Shown piece by piece: positions 36,082-45,799 of a stretch of 64,000 nucleotides of DNA; the first letter of the stretch is position 1; each line of letters starts with the position of its first letter. The translations under genes were made by a program, and so were the position numbers. The notes under the pieces are model-generated. The model worked only from the letters and a program-made list of their open reading frames with translations, was not told the origin of the DNA and ran no database searches. The stretch spans positions 4,464,001 through 4,528,000 of the forward strand of contig NZ_SHLD01000001.1 of NCBI RefSeq assembly GCF_004217615.1, written 5' to 3'. The stretch comes from Micromonospora kangleipakensis. Its GTDB lineage: Bacteria; Actinomycetota; Actinomycetes; Mycobacteriales; Micromonosporaceae.

Positions 36082-38646
36082 GTGGTGGTAGCCGCACGTC
36101 CCGCGGTCAGCTCGGCATCCGCCCACCCGCTACGCCCCACGGTCGGCGGGAAGTTCCTGTCCGTGGGCGACCAGCGGCTGTACATCCGCGGCGTGACCTA
36201 CGGGACATTTCGGCCACGCAACGGCGACTGCGAGTTCCCCGTGCCCCAGGTGCTCGAGACGGACTTCGCGGCCATGGTCGACAACGGCATCAACGCCGTC
36301 CGCACGTACACCGTCCCACCCCGGTGGGTGCTGGACGCGGCGGCCGCCCAGGGCCTACGGGTCATGGTCGGGTTGCCCTGGGAGCAGCACCTGACCTTCC
36401 TCGACGATCGGCGCCGCGCCCATTCGATCGAGAAGAGTGTGCGCGCGGGGGTCCGCGCCTGCGCCGGCCATCCCGCGGTGCTCTGCTACACCATCGGCAA
36501 TGAGATCCCGGCCTCGATCGTGCGCTGGCACGGCCGTCGCCGGGTGGAGCGGTTTCTGGAACGCCTTCACCGGGCAGCGAAACAGGAGGACCCGCAGGGA
36601 CTCGTCACCTACGTCAACTTCCCGTCCACCGAATACCTCGAACTGCCCTTTCTCGACCTGGTCACGTTCAACGTGTACCTCGAATCCCAGCAGCCGCTGG
36701 AGGCCTACCTCGCCCGGCTGCAGAACCTGGCCGGCGACCGTCCGCTGGTGATGGCGGAGGTCGGGTTCGACAGCCGCCGCCACGGCACGGAGGAGCAGGC
36801 GCGCGTGCTGCGCTGGCAGATCGAGACGGCGGCGGCCGCGGGCTGCGCGGGCGCGTTCGTGTTCGCGTGGACCGACGAGTGGCACCGCGGCGGCCACGAC
36901 ATTGACGACTGGGACTTCGGCCTCACCACGCGCGACCGCCAGCCCAAGCCGGCGCTAAGTGCGGTGCGCGCGGCGTTCACGACGCTGCCGCCCAGAGCGG
37001 CAGGGGACTGGCCCCGGATCTCGGTCGTCGTGTGCACCTACAACGGCGAGCCCACGCTGCGGGACTGCCTGGACGGACTGCTGAAACTCGACTACCCCGA
37101 CTACGAGGTCATCGTCGTCAACGACGGCTCCACCGACGCCACGGCGGCCATCGCCGCCGAATACCCCTGTCGGGTGATCAGCACCGAGAACCGCGGCCTC
37201 AGCGCGGCGAGGAACACGGGCATGCGGGCGGCGACCGGCGAGATCGTCGCCTACACCGACGACGATGCCCGCCCCGATCCGGACTGGCTGACCCAGCTCG
37301 CGCTCACCTTCCTGAGCACCGACCACGCCGGCGTCGGGGGTCCGAACATCCCGCCCCCCGGCGACGGTTCGGTGGCCGAGTGCGTGGCGAACGCCCCCGG
37401 CGGCCCGATCCACGTGCTGATCTCCGACCGGGAAGCCGAGCACATTCCGGGCTGCAACATGGCGTTCCGAAAGCGCTGCCTGGAGGCGATCGGGGGTTTC
37501 GACGTGCAGTTCCGTACCGCCGGCGACGACGTCGACGTCTGCTGGCGGCTCCAGGACCAGGGGTGGAGTCTGGGCTTCAACCCCGCCGCCGTGGTCTGGC
37601 ACCACCGTCGCAACTCGCTACGCGCCTACTGGCGACAGCAGCGCGGGTACGGGCGGGCGGAGGCGCTCCTCGAGCGCAAGTGGCCCGAGAAGTACAACGG
37701 CCCGGGCCACCTCTCGTGGCGGGGGCGCCTCTACGGCCTCGGCCTGCTGCACACCGCGCTGCCCGTACGCTGGCGGGTCTACCACGGCACCTGGGGCGGC
37801 GGCCTGTTCCAGCGGCTCTACCGCCCGGCGGACGGGATCCTCGCGTCGCTGCCGCTGATGCCGGAGTGGAATCTGGTGCTGGCCGCGCTGGCCGCACTGG
37901 CCGCGTTGGGCGTCGTCTGGCCGCCGCTGTTGCTCGCGCTGCCCGTACTCGGGGTGGGCCTGGCGTCGCTCATGGCGCAGGCCGTCCGCGGGGCCGCGCG
38001 GGCGCGCTTCCCCACCCCGCCGCGCTCGCACCGGGCCGCGGCGGGCCTGCGCGCCCTCACCGCCGCCCTGTATCTCGCCCAGCCGCTGGCCCGGCTGTCG
38101 GGACGCCTCGCGCACGGTCTCACGCCTTGGCGCCGGCGCGGCGGCGATCGCGTCGCCCTGCCGCGAACGACGGTGCTCGCGCTGTGGAGCGAGCGCTGGT
38201 GGCCGGCAGCGGAGTGGCTGGAATGGGTCGAGGAGCGGTTGCGGTGCGCCGGCGCCGTCTTCCGTCGCGGCGGTGATTTCGACCGGTGGGAGCTGCACAT
38301 ACGCGGCGGCCTGCTCGGCGCGGCAAGGGTCCGGATGGCGGTGGAGGAGCACGGGGCCGGTCGCCAGCTGGCCCGCTACCGGGTGTGGCCGCGCTGTTCC
38401 GGGCTGGCAACGGTTCTGCTCACCGGGTTCGGGTCCCTTGCCGCGGCGGCCGCAGTCGATGGCGCGGCTGTCGCCGCGGCCGCGCTGGCGGCCGTGTTCG
38501 GCGCGGTCGTGCTCCGCCTGGCAATCGAGTGCGGATCGGCGACGGTCAGCGCGATGCGAGCGATCGGCGTGCCTGGCGAGCCCGGTCCGGACCATGCCGC
38601 CGCCTCTCGTAGCCGCGTCGTCCGGGCTGGGGAAGACGCACGATGA
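36082..38646 (+). CDS. Glycoside hydrolase (GH2/GH5-like barrel)-GT2 glycosyltransferase fusion, membrane protein
   Basis: The GTG at 36082 follows AAAGGAGG and gives 854 residues. Residues about 30-300 form a TIM-barrel hydrolase like GH2/GH5 clan members, with acid/base Glu in YTIGNEIPAS (about E139) and nucleophile Glu in MAEVGFDS (about 226). From about 313 a GT2 domain begins (ISVVVCTYNGEPTLRD), with NDGSTDATAA, TDDDARPD (DxD), GCNMAFRKRCLEAIGGFD and a QRGYGRAE-type motif. Hydrophobic helices follow near 596-640 and 770-815. No signal peptide precedes the barrel, so it may face the cytoplasm. It is the first gene of the coupled island operon. Confidence 0.85.
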   Translation: MVVAARPAVSSASAHPLRPTVGGKFLSVGDQRLYIRGVTYGTFRPRNGDCEFPVPQVLETDFAAMVDNGINAVRTYTVPPRWVLDAAAAQGLRVMVGLPWEQHLTFLDDRRRAHSIEKSVRAGVRACAGHPAVLCYTIGNEIPASIVRWHGRRRVERFLERLHRAAKQEDPQGLVTYVNFPSTEYLELPFLDLVTFNVYLESQQPLEAYLARLQNLAGDRPLVMAEVGFDSRRHGTEEQARVLRWQIETAAAAGCAGAFVFAWTDEWHRGGHDIDDWDFGLTTRDRQPKPALSAVRAAFTTLPPRAAGDWPRISVVVCTYNGEPTLRDCLDGLLKLDYPDYEVIVVNDGSTDATAAIAAEYPCRVISTENRGLSAARNTGMRAATGEIVAYTDDDARPDPDWLTQLALTFLSTDHAGVGGPNIPPPGDGSVAECVANAPGGPIHVLISDREAEHIPGCNMAFRKRCLEAIGGFDVQFRTAGDDVDVCWRLQDQGWSLGFNPAAVVWHHRRNSLRAYWRQQRGYGRAEALLERKWPEKYNGPGHLSWRGRLYGLGLLHTALPVRWRVYHGTWGGGLFQRLYRPADGILASLPLMPEWNLVLAALAALAALGVVWPPLLLALPVLGVGLASLMAQAVRGAARARFPTPPRSHRAAAGLRALTAALYLAQPLARLSGRLAHGLTPWRRRGGDRVALPRTTVLALWSERWWPAAEWLEWVEERLRCAGAVFRRGGDFDRWELHIRGGLLGAARVRMAVEEHGAGRQLARYRVWPRCSGLATVLLTGFGSLAAAAAVDGAAVAAAALAAVFGAVVLRLAIECGSATVSAMRAIGVPGEPGPDHAAASRSRVVRAGEDAR

Positions 38647-40502
38647 CGCGAACGCCCCTGGACGGCACGGGGAAGGACGGCCGCGACCTGGGAGCTCGGC
38701 TGCGAGACGGCCCGCCGTTCGTCATCGAGCCGGCGACAGCCGAGTTCCGGGATCAACCGGTGCGGGAAAACGCGGTTGCCGAGCATCGACTCGCCCGGCG
38801 CCTCGCCCGGGAATTGCGGCCTTACTGGCTGCGGATACTGGGGCTGTTGGTACTCAGCATGCTCGCGACGCCGCTGGCACTACTCACACCGGTTCCGCTC
38901 AAGATCGTTATCGACAGCGTGCTGGGCGCGCATCCCCCGCCGCCGGCGCTCGACCGCATCCTGCCGGCGGTGTCCGACGCGACCCTCGTGATCGCGGCCG
39001 CGCTCTTCTTCGTGGCCGTCGCGCTGCTCACCCAGCTCTTGGACCTCGCCACCACCGTCCTGCGGACCTTCGTGGGCGAGCGCGTGCTGCTCGACCTTCG
39101 CACGCGCCTGTTCCGGCACGTGCAGCGGCTGTCCGTGTCATACCACGACCTGAGGGGCACGACCGACTCGACCTACCGCATCCAGTACGACGCCACGGCC
39201 ACGCAGCAGATCGCGGTGGACACGATCCCGTCGTTCATCACGGCGGTGTTCACTCTCGGCGCCATGCTCTACGTCACGGCGAAGATCGACTGGCAGCTCG
39301 CGGTCGTCGCCCTGGGTATCTCTCCGGTGCTCCTGTTGGCGTCATGGCGCTACCGGCGTCAGCTCCGCAAGCAGTCCCGCCAAGTGAAGAAGCTGGAGAG
39401 CGGCGCCATGTCTGTGGTTCAGGAGGCTCTCTCGGCGGTGCGGGTCGTGCAGGCCTTCGGGCGAGAGGAACACGAGGAGCAGCGCTTTGTCCGTCGCTTC
39501 CACGAGGGGATGTGGGCACGTATCCGCTACACCCTCGCCACGAGTCGCTACTCACTGGTAATGGGGTTGACCACGGCGGTCGGTACCGCCGGGGTTCTCT
39601 ACATCGGAACGCGAAGCGTCCAGACGGGGAGGATCACTCTTGGTGACCTCGTGCTGGTCATGACGTACGTGTCGCAGCTCTACGCGCCACTCAAGACCAT
39701 GAGCAGGAAAGCCGGCTCGCTGCAGGGCTACCTGGCCAGCGCCGAGCGTGCCTTCGCACTGCTCCACAAGGAGCCCGACGTGAAGGAGCGGCCGGAAGCG
39801 CGCCCGCTTCCTCGCGCGGGTGGAGAGATCGTCTTTCACGATGTCTCCTTCGCCTACGACGGCCAGCGGCCCGTCCTCAGGGACGTCTCCCTCCGTGTGG
39901 GAGCAGGTACCCGCGTCGGGGTCGCCGGCGCGACGGGCGCCGGCAAGACGACGCTCGTGAGCCTCCTCAACCGCTTTTACGACCCGACCGAGGGGCGCAT
40001 CCTCCTCGACGGGGTCGACCTGCGTGAGTATCGGCTCGCTGACCTGCGGAACCAGTTCGCGATCGTGCTCCAGGAGCCGTTGCTGTTCGCCACGAGCGTC
40101 GCCGAGAACATCGCCTACGCGCGTCCCGACGCCGGTCGGGAGGAGATCGTCGCCGCCGCCCGAGCCGCCGGAGTCCACGACTTCATCGCGGGTCTCCCCG
40201 ATGGCTACGACACCCGGGTCGGGGAGCGCGGTACGCGGCTGTCGGGAGGGGAACGCCAGCGGATCTCGCTCGCGAGGGCGTTCCTGAAGGACGCGCCGGT
40301 GCTGATCCTGGATGAGCCCACGAGTTCCGTCGACGTACATACCGAGGCGGCGATCATGGACACGATGTACCGGCTCATGGAGGGCCGGACGACGTTCATG
40401 ATCGCGCACCGGTTGAGCACCCTCGACGGGTGCGACGAGCGGATCGAGGTCGCTTCGGGCCGCGTGACGAGAATGAGTGAGGGAGTGCGCCCCGATGCCT
40501 AA
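38643..40502 (+). CDS. ABC exporter (fused permease-ATPase, type I)
   Basis: The 619-residue half-transporter overlaps the previous gene by 4 bp (ATGA). An N-terminal six-helix domain (ILGLLVLSMLATPLALLTPV, VIAAALFFVAVALLTQLLDL) is followed by the ATPase: Walker A GATGAGKTTLVSL near residue 430, Q-loop in VLQEPLLFATS, signature [14 protein letters not shown] and Walker B VLILDEPTSSVD. The fold is MsbA/lipid- or drug-exporter-like and works as a dimer. It probably exports the product of the neighbouring sugar-modifying enzymes. Confidence 0.93.
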   Translation: MTRTPLDGTGKDGRDLGARLRDGPPFVIEPATAEFRDQPVRENAVAEHRLARRLARELRPYWLRILGLLVLSMLATPLALLTPVPLKIVIDSVLGAHPPPPALDRILPAVSDATLVIAAALFFVAVALLTQLLDLATTVLRTFVGERVLLDLRTRLFRHVQRLSVSYHDLRGTTDSTYRIQYDATATQQIAVDTIPSFITAVFTLGAMLYVTAKIDWQLAVVALGISPVLLLASWRYRRQLRKQSRQVKKLESGAMSVVQEALSAVRVVQAFGREEHEEQRFVRRFHEGMWARIRYTLATSRYSLVMGLTTAVGTAGVLYIGTRSVQTGRITLGDLVLVMTYVSQLYAPLKTMSRKAGSLQGYLASAERAFALLHKEPDVKERPEARPLPRAGGEIVFHDVSFAYDGQRPVLRDVSLRVGAGTRVGVAGATGAGKTTLVSLLNRFYDPTEGRILLDGVDLREYRLADLRNQFAIVLQEPLLFATSVAENIAYARPDAGREEIVAAARAAGVHDFIAGLPDGYDTRVGERGTRLSGGERQRISLARAFLKDAPVLILDEPTSSVDVHTEAAIMDTMYRLMEGRTTFMIAHRLSTLDGCDERIEVASGRVTRMSEGVRPDA

Positions 40503-41460
40503 GGTGCGCAAGGCGCCTGACCCGGCGCTGGTCGAGGAGCTGGTCGATGCCTGGACCAGCCTCGGGCGCAGCCACCGGAAACCGGAGCGGATCGACGTGC
40601 TGAAGAAGCGCCAGAAGCAGCCGAACGTGTGCCGCCTGGTGGGCGGCGCCCCGGCCGGCGGCGACATCATCGCCAAGCGCTCATCCAGCGGCGCCGTGGA
40701 GCCGGTCCTCTACGAGCATGTCCTCGCCGCGCTGCCCGGCACCCCGCGCTGCCACGGGATTGCTCCGGGCCGCGACGGTCGCCGTTGGACCTTCCTTGAG
40801 CACGTCGATGGCGAGCGGTACGCGGCAGGCCTCGCCGAACATCGGGCCGTCATCGCGCGTTGGCTCGGTGACGTCTACTCCATCACTTCGGACATGCCAC
40901 TCGACCAGCTGCTGCCCGGGCACGATGCAGGGTATTACCGGAATCAACTGCGCAAAGCGCGTGATGCGATTTCCGCAGCGGCAGTTATCGCCATGATCGA
41001 CAAAGACGGTCGGTCTCGCCTCCGGACTGCCGTCCACCACTGCGATTCCCTGGATCGTCAATGGGACGCGGTCGAATGGCTGATCGAGGACGTCCGGCCG
41101 GGCCTTGTCCACGGCGACCTGCAATCGAAAAATATCAGGATTCACGATCGCGGCGGAAGTCTTCGACTCATTGCCTTCGACTGGGAGTTCGCCGGATTCG
41201 GCGTGCCCGCCGCAGATTTTGCCGAGTTCGCGGTGGAAGGGCGATGGCGGGAACTGTCCGGGATCCTGGACCAGATGGGGTTCACGTACGGGTCACCCGC
41301 TGACCGGCTCCGGCGGCTCGCGACGGCCGGCCGAATTTTCGGCCTGATCACGTGGCTCGAGTGGGCGAGCAGGGGCGTCTCGCCGCGCGACCTAGGCAAA
41401 ATCGCCATCTACAACCTCATGTTGCCCGAATGCCTACGTTCGCTGAACGCAGAGGCCTAG
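40495..41460 (+). CDS. APH/choline kinase-fold phosphotransferase 1
   Basis: The ATG at 40495 lies inside the end of the ABC gene (8-bp overlap) with GAGGGAG upstream. The 321-residue protein has an ATP-lobe lysine (DIIAKRSSS), the catalytic loop LVHGDLQSKNIRI (HGD...N intact) and the metal Asp in AFDWEFAG. It belongs to the aminoglycoside phosphotransferase/choline kinase fold, which phosphorylates small hydroxyl compounds. It is one of four different members in this operon, so sugar or aminoalcohol phosphorylation within the pathway is more likely than resistance alone. Confidence 0.82.
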   Translation: MPKVRKAPDPALVEELVDAWTSLGRSHRKPERIDVLKKRQKQPNVCRLVGGAPAGGDIIAKRSSSGAVEPVLYEHVLAALPGTPRCHGIAPGRDGRRWTFLEHVDGERYAAGLAEHRAVIARWLGDVYSITSDMPLDQLLPGHDAGYYRNQLRKARDAISAAAVIAMIDKDGRSRLRTAVHHCDSLDRQWDAVEWLIEDVRPGLVHGDLQSKNIRIHDRGGSLRLIAFDWEFAGFGVPAADFAEFAVEGRWRELSGILDQMGFTYGSPADRLRRLATAGRIFGLITWLEWASRGVSPRDLGKIAIYNLMLPECLRSLNAEA

Positions 41461-41542
41461 CGCGGAAGAACCGACGCCGTGAGGTGCCGGCCCTTGGCTC
41501 GGCCAACTACTGCCCGAGAAGAACGGCTCAGGAGGAGACCGG

Positions 41543-42577
41543 ATGAGCACCGAGGTGCGTTGCGACCGTGCGGTGACCGACGACCTACGCGTCCTCGTGA
41601 CGGCCATGCTGCGCGCCGAGTATGGACCGTCAGCGGTTCAGACCCTCAACCGAGCAGCATCCGTCATGGCGAGTTCCTACCCTGCCGAAGTGGTGACGGT
41701 GGGACTCGCCGACGGACGGGTCGTCAAGATCTTCTTGAAGGACCTGTCGTCCCGCCGTTACGATCGGGATCTCGCGGAACGCCGGAGCCTGGAGATCGCC
41801 GTCTACCGGGACCTCCTCGCCGATGCGAACCTCGGCACTCCGCGCTACTACGGATCCGTCAGTGATCCCGGCCGTAACCGCTTCTGGCTGCTGCTCGAGC
41901 ACGTGGAGGGCACCTGTCTCCGCGACGAGCCGTTCAGCGTGTGGGTGCAGGCCGCCGCGTGGCTCGGCCGGATGCAGGCCCACGTTGCCGCACACCCGGA
42001 GTTGCTCCACCGCTGCCGGCTGTTGAAGCCACTCACGCACGGCCTCTTCCTCTCCACGGCCGCCACGGCCGAACGCGCGGCAGCCGCATACGCGCCGGAA
42101 CTGGCCGGGCGTGTCGTCCGGGCTCTTGAGGGGTACCCCGAGCTGGCTGGCCGCATCGCGTCGCAGCCGCCGACCCTCGTCCACGGCTCCTACCGGCCAC
42201 AGAACATTCTCCTGCGCGCCGGCGCCGGCCCCGGCGCGCAGCCGCCGATGTGCCCGGTCGACTGGGAAGGGGCTGCCCTGGGGCCCGCCGGATACGACCT
42301 CGCCTACCTGAGCGACGGTTTCGACGAGCAACGCCGGCAGCTTCTCGTCGCGGCCTACCGGATGGCGGCCGCCGAGCACGGCCTGCGGGTGCATGAGGGC
42401 GAGGAAGCCGACGTGCTGCTCGACGGGTGTGACCTACACAAGAACCTGAAAACGCTGGGCAAGGCCGCTGACCGCGGGTTCCCGGTCGACGGCGTGCACA
42501 AGTTGGTGCGGATGGTTGAAGTCGCCGCAGCCCGGGCGCTACGGCGACGAAACGGCGCAGCGCGGCGGGCGCCATGA
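41543..42577 (+). CDS. APH-fold phosphotransferase 2 with altered catalytic loop (HGS)
   Basis: AGGAG precedes the ATG at 41543, after the only real gap (82 bp) in the operon. The 344-residue protein shows the fold (VVKIFLKDL, LLLEHVEG, CPVDWEGAALGPAGYDLAY), but the catalytic loop reads LVHGSYRPQN, with Ser replacing the general-base Asp of HGD. The metal-binding Asp (VDWEG) and Asn are kept. It may be inactive, use another base, or act as a scaffold. It overlaps the next kinase gene by 4 bp. Confidence 0.8.
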   Translation: MSTEVRCDRAVTDDLRVLVTAMLRAEYGPSAVQTLNRAASVMASSYPAEVVTVGLADGRVVKIFLKDLSSRRYDRDLAERRSLEIAVYRDLLADANLGTPRYYGSVSDPGRNRFWLLLEHVEGTCLRDEPFSVWVQAAAWLGRMQAHVAAHPELLHRCRLLKPLTHGLFLSTAATAERAAAAYAPELAGRVVRALEGYPELAGRIASQPPTLVHGSYRPQNILLRAGAGPGAQPPMCPVDWEGAALGPAGYDLAYLSDGFDEQRRQLLVAAYRMAAAEHGLRVHEGEEADVLLDGCDLHKNLKTLGKAADRGFPVDGVHKLVRMVEVAAARALRRRNGAARRAP

Positions 42578-43581
42578 CGACGACCCGCGGAGTTGGCCAT
42601 GCGTTGGTCAGGCGAGATCCGGTCCAGTTGACGAACACCGTGCAGGCCGTGCTGAGCGACCTGCTGCAGCAGACCGTGGTGGTCGAAGACGTCTCCCGTT
42701 CGGCCAGCCCGTTCGCCTCCCTGTGTCCCGCCGAAGTCGTCACGGCGCGGCTGCGCGGCGACCGGAGCCACCTGCTGTTCCTCAAGAGTCTCGGTGACGA
42801 GGACGCGGATCACCCCGACAAGCAGCGCCGAGACCGCGAACTACTCGTTTACGCCGACCTGTTCGCCGGTCGCGTCCTACCCGTCCCACGCTGGTTGGGG
42901 GGCGGCTGGAACCCCGCGATCCGGCGCCACGACCTCTACCTCGAACACGTCGACGATTGGGACCTGCGCTACCAGGACCTCGAATACTGGTATCTCGCCG
43001 CCGGCCATCTCGGCGAGCTCCACCGCGCCTTCGCCGAGGCACGCGACGATCTCCTCGCCGGTGACTACCTGCTTCGCCTCGACACGCAGTACTTCAACGC
43101 CTGGGCGCAGCGGGCGCTGGAGGCGGTCCGATGGCAGTCGACCCGACTCGGGCGGCGGCATGAACGGGTAGTCGAAGCGTTCCGGCCCGGCGCGGAGCTG
43201 CTTGCGGTCCAGCCACCGACGCTGGTGCATAACGACCTGTCTCCCAAGAACGTCCTGGTGGACCGGTCGGCACAGCCGGTACGCACCTGCTTCGTCGACT
43301 GGGAAATGGCCGGGATCGGATGTGGACTGCTCGATCTGGTGCATCTCAAGTACGGACTTGAACCGGCCGAGGAAGCCAAGCTGTGCGCCAGGTACCACGA
43401 CGCGGCAGGCGGCGGCGATGTCCTGCCCCGCCAGGAAAAGGAGCTGATGGCCGTGATGGCCGCCTGCCAAATACACGAGACGAACGTCCGCCTGTGGCGT
43501 AGTCCGCGCTGGTCGTTGCCCGAGCGCCGTCTCGAGGCGTGGATCGACGAAGCCGAAACAGCGCTCGAGCGGATGCGATGA
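42574..43581 (+). CDS. APH-fold phosphotransferase 3
   Basis: The ATG overlaps the preceding stop. The 335-residue product has HLLFLKSLGDED (ATP-lobe Lys), LYLEHVDDWDLRY, the catalytic loop LVHNDLSPKNVLV (HND, with the base Asp intact) and the metal Asp in CFVDWEMAGIGCG. The N-terminal 70 residues resemble kinase 2 (SPFASLCPAEVVTARL versus SSYPAEVVTVGL), suggesting that the two arose by duplication. The substrate is unknown. Confidence 0.82.
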   Translation: MTTTRGVGHALVRRDPVQLTNTVQAVLSDLLQQTVVVEDVSRSASPFASLCPAEVVTARLRGDRSHLLFLKSLGDEDADHPDKQRRDRELLVYADLFAGRVLPVPRWLGGGWNPAIRRHDLYLEHVDDWDLRYQDLEYWYLAAGHLGELHRAFAEARDDLLAGDYLLRLDTQYFNAWAQRALEAVRWQSTRLGRRHERVVEAFRPGAELLAVQPPTLVHNDLSPKNVLVDRSAQPVRTCFVDWEMAGIGCGLLDLVHLKYGLEPAEEAKLCARYHDAAGGGDVLPRQEKELMAVMAACQIHETNVRLWRSPRWSLPERRLEAWIDEAETALERMR

Positions 43582-44747
43582 TGCCCAGGAGCGGACAGAA
43601 ACTCCGGATCGTGCTCGGCGCGGTCATCTCGCTGGTCCCGTTCTCCGCCGGGATGGCCTGGACCTGGATGCAGTGGGCGGTGGGCCTGCGCCGCCTCGGC
43701 CACGACGTGATCTACCTCGAACAGGTCGATCCGGCCTGGTGCGTTGACGAGCATGGCAGAGCCTGCCCGCCGGAGGTCAGCATCAATCGGGACGTCTTTG
43801 CCGCGACGATGCAGCGGTTCGGCTTCCAGGGCTCGTCGTGGCAGATCGACCACCGCGGCGAGCCGCTCGCCGGCACCCGCGGCGAACTCGACCGGCGACT
43901 GGCCGGCACCGATCTGCTGCTCAACATGGCCGGACACATCCGTTCCGACTCCGTGCTCGAAGCAACTGGCCGGCGCGTCTACGTCGACCAGGACCCCGTC
44001 TACACGCAGCTGTGGCGTGCCGTGTACGGCAAGGAACTCGGCTTCGACCGCCACGATGTGTTCGCCACCGTGGGGCTGAACATCGGAACCACCGCCACCG
44101 ACGTACCTTCCTGCGGCCTCGACTGGCGGCCCGTGCTACCGCCCGTCGTCCTCGACTTCTGGACAGAACACGACGTGTTGACCGGCGGGCGCTTCACGAC
44201 GATCGCTTCGTGGGAAAGCTTCGGCGACCTCCTTCACGAGGGACGGTGGTACCGGGGCAAGCGGGCGTCGTTCGAACGCGTCGCCAGCCTGCCGCGTCGC
44301 GTCCCCGATCAGGAGTTCGAGCTGGCGTTGCGCCGGCAGCATCCAGACGACGAGACGCTGGCCAGGCGCCAGGGCTGGCACGTCGTGGCGGCCGGACGGG
44401 CCGCGGGTCACCTGGATGCCTACCGGAACTACGTGATCGCCTCCCGAGGGGAGATCGGCATCGCCAAGGATGCCTACCTCGCCGCGACCTCGGGCTGGTT
44501 CAGTGACCGCTCCGCACACTACCTCGCGGCGGGCCGACCCGTGGTCGCGCAGGCCACGGGCGTCGAGAAACACCTACCCACCGGAACCGGCCTGATCGCC
44601 TTCGACACCTGCGAGTCGGCGGCGGACGCGATCCACTCGGTGAACGGCGCGTACCAGTTGCACAGCCGGGCCGCCCGCGAACTCGCCGCGGAGCACCTCG
44701 ACCACCGGGTCGTCCTGCCCGCCTTCCTGGAAGCCTGCCTGTCGTGA
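43578..44747 (+). CDS. GT-B-like glycosyltransferase family protein, paralogue 1
   Basis: The ATG at 43578 (followed by a second ATG) overlaps the kinase 3 stop; 389 residues. The N-terminus (LGAVISLVPFSAGMAWTWMQ, WAVGLRRLGHDVIYLEQV) and the C-terminal block (ASRGEIGIAKDAYLAATSG, WFSDRSAHYLAAGRPVVAQA) resemble GT-B nucleotide-sugar-binding halves. The same C-terminal block recurs in the last gene of the operon. I cannot name a CAZy family with certainty, and the donor is unknown. Confidence 0.7.
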   Translation: MMPRSGQKLRIVLGAVISLVPFSAGMAWTWMQWAVGLRRLGHDVIYLEQVDPAWCVDEHGRACPPEVSINRDVFAATMQRFGFQGSSWQIDHRGEPLAGTRGELDRRLAGTDLLLNMAGHIRSDSVLEATGRRVYVDQDPVYTQLWRAVYGKELGFDRHDVFATVGLNIGTTATDVPSCGLDWRPVLPPVVLDFWTEHDVLTGGRFTTIASWESFGDLLHEGRWYRGKRASFERVASLPRRVPDQEFELALRRQHPDDETLARRQGWHVVAAGRAAGHLDAYRNYVIASRGEIGIAKDAYLAATSGWFSDRSAHYLAAGRPVVAQATGVEKHLPTGTGLIAFDTCESAADAIHSVNGAYQLHSRAARELAAEHLDHRVVLPAFLEACLS

Positions 44748-45799
44748 CGGTCCACCGCCCGCTGTGTGAGGTGCGGGACGCGCGTCCGCCGAGCCACGCC
44801 CGCTTCGGCGGCCTCCTCCGCCGAGCGCTGCGCCGGGACGATCTCGACGTGTCCGACTGTCGTGAGCTGTCGGCGGACGTCTACCACCTGACGCTGACGA
44901 CCAGCCAGCCAGCGTCGGTGGTGATGAAGCGCCTTGATCCGGCCACCGCGCACCGCGACTGCCTCCTCGCGCTGCGGTGGCTGCCCGCTGTCGGTCTGGC
45001 CGATGCCGGCCCGCCCCTGCTGGGAAGTGCCTGCGACCAGGACGGCAACACCGCCTGGAGCGTGTACGAGTGGCTCGACGGCCGGTTCTGGAACCCGGTG
45101 GCGCCCGAACCCGACGACATCGACCGGCTGGTTGATGTCGTGGCATCAATGCACGTCCGATTCGCCAGTCACCCTGTGCTGGCCGAGGTCCGTCACCACG
45201 GCGCGTATTTCGGACGCGACGCCTACGCCGGTCGGCTCAACGACGCGATGCTGGCACTCGCCGCCGCCAGGGGCGACCCCGACATCCGGGCGCATCTCGC
45301 GGGCGCGCTCCTCATGGATCTCGAGACAGCCGTCCGGTGCGCCCAGGAAACGGCGCCAGCATTGTTGATACGCCTGAACGAGGTCGGTGGTCCGGACACT
45401 CTTGTCCACGGCGACCTCTGGCCGAAGAACGTGGTGGCCGGCGCGGGCTGGCTGCGGTTGATCGACTGGGATCGGCTCGGCGTCGGGCCCGCGATCTACG
45501 ACCTGTCGACGCTGCTCCTCCGCCTGCCACCGACCGCCCGCCGGCGAGTCCTCGACCGGTACTTGGCGCACATCGCCGCCGCTGGCTGGCCCGTGCCGAC
45601 CGTAGCAGAGGTCACGTACCTGTCGACCGCGCTTGAGCGGGCCCGGCTCGCGACGCTCGTCAGCTGGCGAATGCTCGACCTCCTGCACGCGCCTGCCGGG
45701 CCGGCCGCGGCGTGGGCCGCCGAGGAGTTGCGGTCCATCCTGACCTGGTGGCACCAGGTAGATCCCGAACTTGACGAAGAAAAGGCAGGAGTCCATTGA
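44744..45799 (+). CDS. APH-fold phosphotransferase 4
   Basis: The GTG overlaps the previous stop (GTGA). The 351-residue protein has SVVMKRLDPATAHRD (ATP-lobe Lys), YEWLDGRFWNP, the catalytic loop LVHGDLWPKNVV and the metal Asp in RLIDWDRLGVGPAIYDL. All catalytic residues of the aminoglycoside phosphotransferase fold are present. It is more divergent from kinases 1-3 than kinases 2 and 3 are from each other. It is encoded between one GT-B-like gene and the deacetylase. Confidence 0.82.
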   Translation: MTVHRPLCEVRDARPPSHARFGGLLRRALRRDDLDVSDCRELSADVYHLTLTTSQPASVVMKRLDPATAHRDCLLALRWLPAVGLADAGPPLLGSACDQDGNTAWSVYEWLDGRFWNPVAPEPDDIDRLVDVVASMHVRFASHPVLAEVRHHGAYFGRDAYAGRLNDAMLALAAARGDPDIRAHLAGALLMDLETAVRCAQETAPALLIRLNEVGGPDTLVHGDLWPKNVVAGAGWLRLIDWDRLGVGPAIYDLSTLLLRLPPTARRRVLDRYLAHIAAAGWPVPTVAEVTYLSTALERARLATLVSWRMLDLLHAPAGPAAAWAAEELRSILTWWHQVDPELDEEKAGVH

